Assembly (NCBI GenBank): GCA_029881855.1 | Contig: JAOULU010000063.1 | Span: 1-8,231, forward strand | DNA length: 8,231 nucleotides | Direction: 5' to 3' | Source of the DNA: Nitrosomonas sp. | Lineage (GTDB): Bacteria; Pseudomonadota; Gammaproteobacteria; Burkholderiales; Nitrosomonadaceae | Part shown: positions 7,316 to 8,231 of the stretch, one piece after another | Layout of the letters: each line of letters starts with the position of its first letter | How positions within the stretch are numbered: the stretch's first letter is position 1 | Position numbers and translations under genes: made by a program | Notes under the pieces: model-generated | Seen by the model: only the letters and a program-made list of their open reading frames with translations | Databases searched by the model: none | Told to the model about the DNA's origin: nothing

Positions 7316-7563
7316 CATCAATTACTCAATGATAGCCAACTAGTTTGCAGTATGAGCCGTAAAGGCAAATGTTTAGATAGCGCCGTTGCAGAGAGTTTTT
7401 TGGCGCTAAAACTGCGCTGGTAGATAATGAAGATTACCGCACGAGACAGGAAGCCAAACAAAGCCTATTTGAATACATCGAAGTGTTTTACAATCGGAAA
7501 AGGCGGAATTCTTCACTCGATTATTTAAGTCTAATAGATTTTAAGGTGGAGTTTGTTTCTTAA
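7316..7563 (+). pseudogene. IS3-family transposase (orfB) C-terminal remnant, frameshifted
   Basis: Seen on the plus strand: a frame from 7316 reading HQLLNDSQLVCSMSRKGKC, then LDSAVAESF up to about 7398. A shift at the run of six T (7396-7401) leads into TALVDNEDYRTRQEAKQSLF, then EYIEVFYNRKRRNSSLDYLS, ending at TAA 7561-7563. This is the hallmark C-terminal part of IS3-family DDE integrase-type transposases. The catalytic Glu (in AESF) remains, but the two catalytic Asp and everything N-terminal are absent, so it is inactive. It abuts the truncated ATPase relic on the opposite strand, with in-frame stops of both at 7312-7315. This suggests the element inserted or recombined there and a deletion removed the 5' parts of both. 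Confidence 0.85.
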
Positions 7564-7608
7564 TAACCTTGCCTATTATACTGGTAAAGGCTAACATTTA
7601 AGGTTATT
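7562..7608. repeat. 9-base inverted repeat just after the transposase remnant
   Basis: Seen: AATAACCTT (7562-7570) and AAGGTTATT (7600-7608) are perfect inverted repeats. Inside them GCCT (7571-7574) can pair with AGGC (7588-7591). The left arm overlaps the transposase stop codon. It could be a terminator-like structure closing the remnant, or mark the end region of the element. No convincing IS3 terminal inverted repeat or target-site duplication could be defined, because the left end of the element is lost. Confidence 0.4.
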
Positions 7609-7683
7609 GACATTTTAACGCGAAGTAGGGTAACAACGAAAAGTAATGATATGCACAAGTATCACAGATCAGATGTAAATCAG

Positions 7684-7713
7684 AGCGTTTATTCTGTTTA
7701 CAGAATAAACGCT
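7684..7713. repeat. perfect 13-base inverted repeat with 4-base loop
   Basis: Seen: AGCGTTTATTCTG (7684-7696), loop TTTA, CAGAATAAACGCT (7701-7713), with no mismatch. No T tract follows on either strand, so it is not a standard terminator. It lies about 100 bases upstream of the lipoprotein gene and 120 bases after the transposase remnant. Possibilities are a dispersed extragenic palindrome, a regulator operator, a cruciform-forming site or an old terminator without its U tract. Confidence 0.6.
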
Positions 7714-7810
7714 GAAGGCTAGAAAGTTCCTTATTGCCCACGTGATTGTGCCTACATAAGAAACAGCATTATTGTTCTAGTAATCACCACAAAAACAAGA
7801 AATATATTTA

Positions 7811-8231
7811 ATGAGAAATCCATATACCCTCTTATTATTGTTAAGCTTACTCAGCGGCTGCGGAACCCCAACCTATCTTGGTACCTCTAAATCATACCCC
7901 GTACCTATAGATGATAATGTGGCGAATGAATTGTCATTTGAGGAAAGGTTGGATGTATTAAATGAGATTACTAGCAAAAATTATGCTAAAAGCAATAATG
8001 TTTGGCCTTGCGAGATGGACTTTAATACTAAAAGTCTGGTCTTATCTTTAGGAGTAACGGATGACAATAGAAAGCGCTTTCAGGATACATCTTTCCATAT
8101 TCTGGGTGAAACAACTGGCGAAAAGCCTTACATAGCATTACTTATCAAGCAAAAAGGTGATGGCATAATGCAATTAGGGCCAGTTTGTTTCCCTGTGTTT
8201 TTTAAACAATCAAACAGTATCGCTGAAAGAG
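7811..8231 (+). CDS. putative lipoprotein, 3' end beyond the window
   Basis: An open frame of 140 codons that reaches the right edge without a stop. Seen: a lipoprotein signal (MRNP, hydrophobic run 7-14, lipobox LSGC with C17 as lipidation site). Gly follows the cysteine, so outer-membrane sorting is expected. The mature part is mainly polar, with a segment rich in Glu, Asp and Asn at about 37-60, further cysteines at about 68 and 126, and a hydrophobic stretch near 119-131. I do not recognise the family. The ribosome site before ATG 7811 is weak (AAGAAA-like). It is on the opposite strand to the copper operon and separated from it by pseudogenes, so a shared function is not indicated. The intact reading frame beside dead genes suggests it is still under selection. 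Confidence 0.75.
   Translation, partial: MRNPYTLLLLLSLLSGCGTPTYLGTSKSYPVPIDDNVANELSFEERLDVLNEITSKNYAKSNNVWPCEMDFNTKSLVLSLGVTDDNRKRFQDTSFHILGETTGEKPYIALLIKQKGDGIMQLGPVCFPVFFKQSNSIAER

Noticed and set aside
1..8231. CRISPR array, tRNA or rRNA genes
   Set aside because: No regularly spaced direct repeats and no tRNA-like cloverleaf or rRNA sequence were seen on either strand.

Overview
The window is a piece of a moderately AT-rich, Gram-negative, probably proteobacterial chromosome. The signs are Tat- and Sec-type signal peptides, Sco-type copper proteins, a lipoprotein with a classic lipobox, an ExeA/GspA-like ATPase relic and an OmpA-type domain. A nitrosomonad-like betaproteobacterium fits the general look, but this is an impression and not something the sequence proves.

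The left two thirds (about 145 to 5565) hold four genes on the minus strand, transcribed from right to left: a Tat-exported CotA/bilirubin-oxidase-like multicopper oxidase with a complete set of copper ligands; a Sco-like protein that overlaps it and contains no cysteine at all; an unrecognised 673-residue exported protein; and a canonical Sco1/SenC protein with an intact CxxxC-plus-His copper site. The spacing (11-base overlap, then 48 bases, then 122 bases) and common polarity suggest one operon for building and operating a periplasmic copper oxidase. The true Sco would deliver copper or reduce thiols. The cysteine-free Sco and the 673-residue protein are the unknown parts. The leader of the oxidase gene carries a small intrinsic-terminator-like hairpin with eight U residues directly before a perfect AGGAGG and a GTG start. 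Hairpins also lie in both wider intercistronic gaps.

From 5566 to 5992 is an AT-rich non-coding upstream region with a CRP/FNR-like palindrome. From 5993 to about 7311 lies a heavily decayed minus-strand gene. Read across at least six frameshifts and two nonsense codons, it reconstructs as one protein: the C-terminal part of an ExeA/GspA-type AAA+ ATPase, a charged linker, a transmembrane helix, a periplasmic region and a C-terminal OmpA-like peptidoglycan-binding domain. Its N-terminal half is missing. It ends abruptly at a plus-strand relic of an IS3-family transposase (about 7316 to 7563), itself frameshifted and lacking its N-terminal part. Beyond are two hairpins, one with perfect 13-base arms, and then the start of a plus-strand lipoprotein gene that runs off the right edge.

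The functional content is therefore the copper-oxidase cluster. The right third is a decaying accessory region scarred by an insertion sequence.
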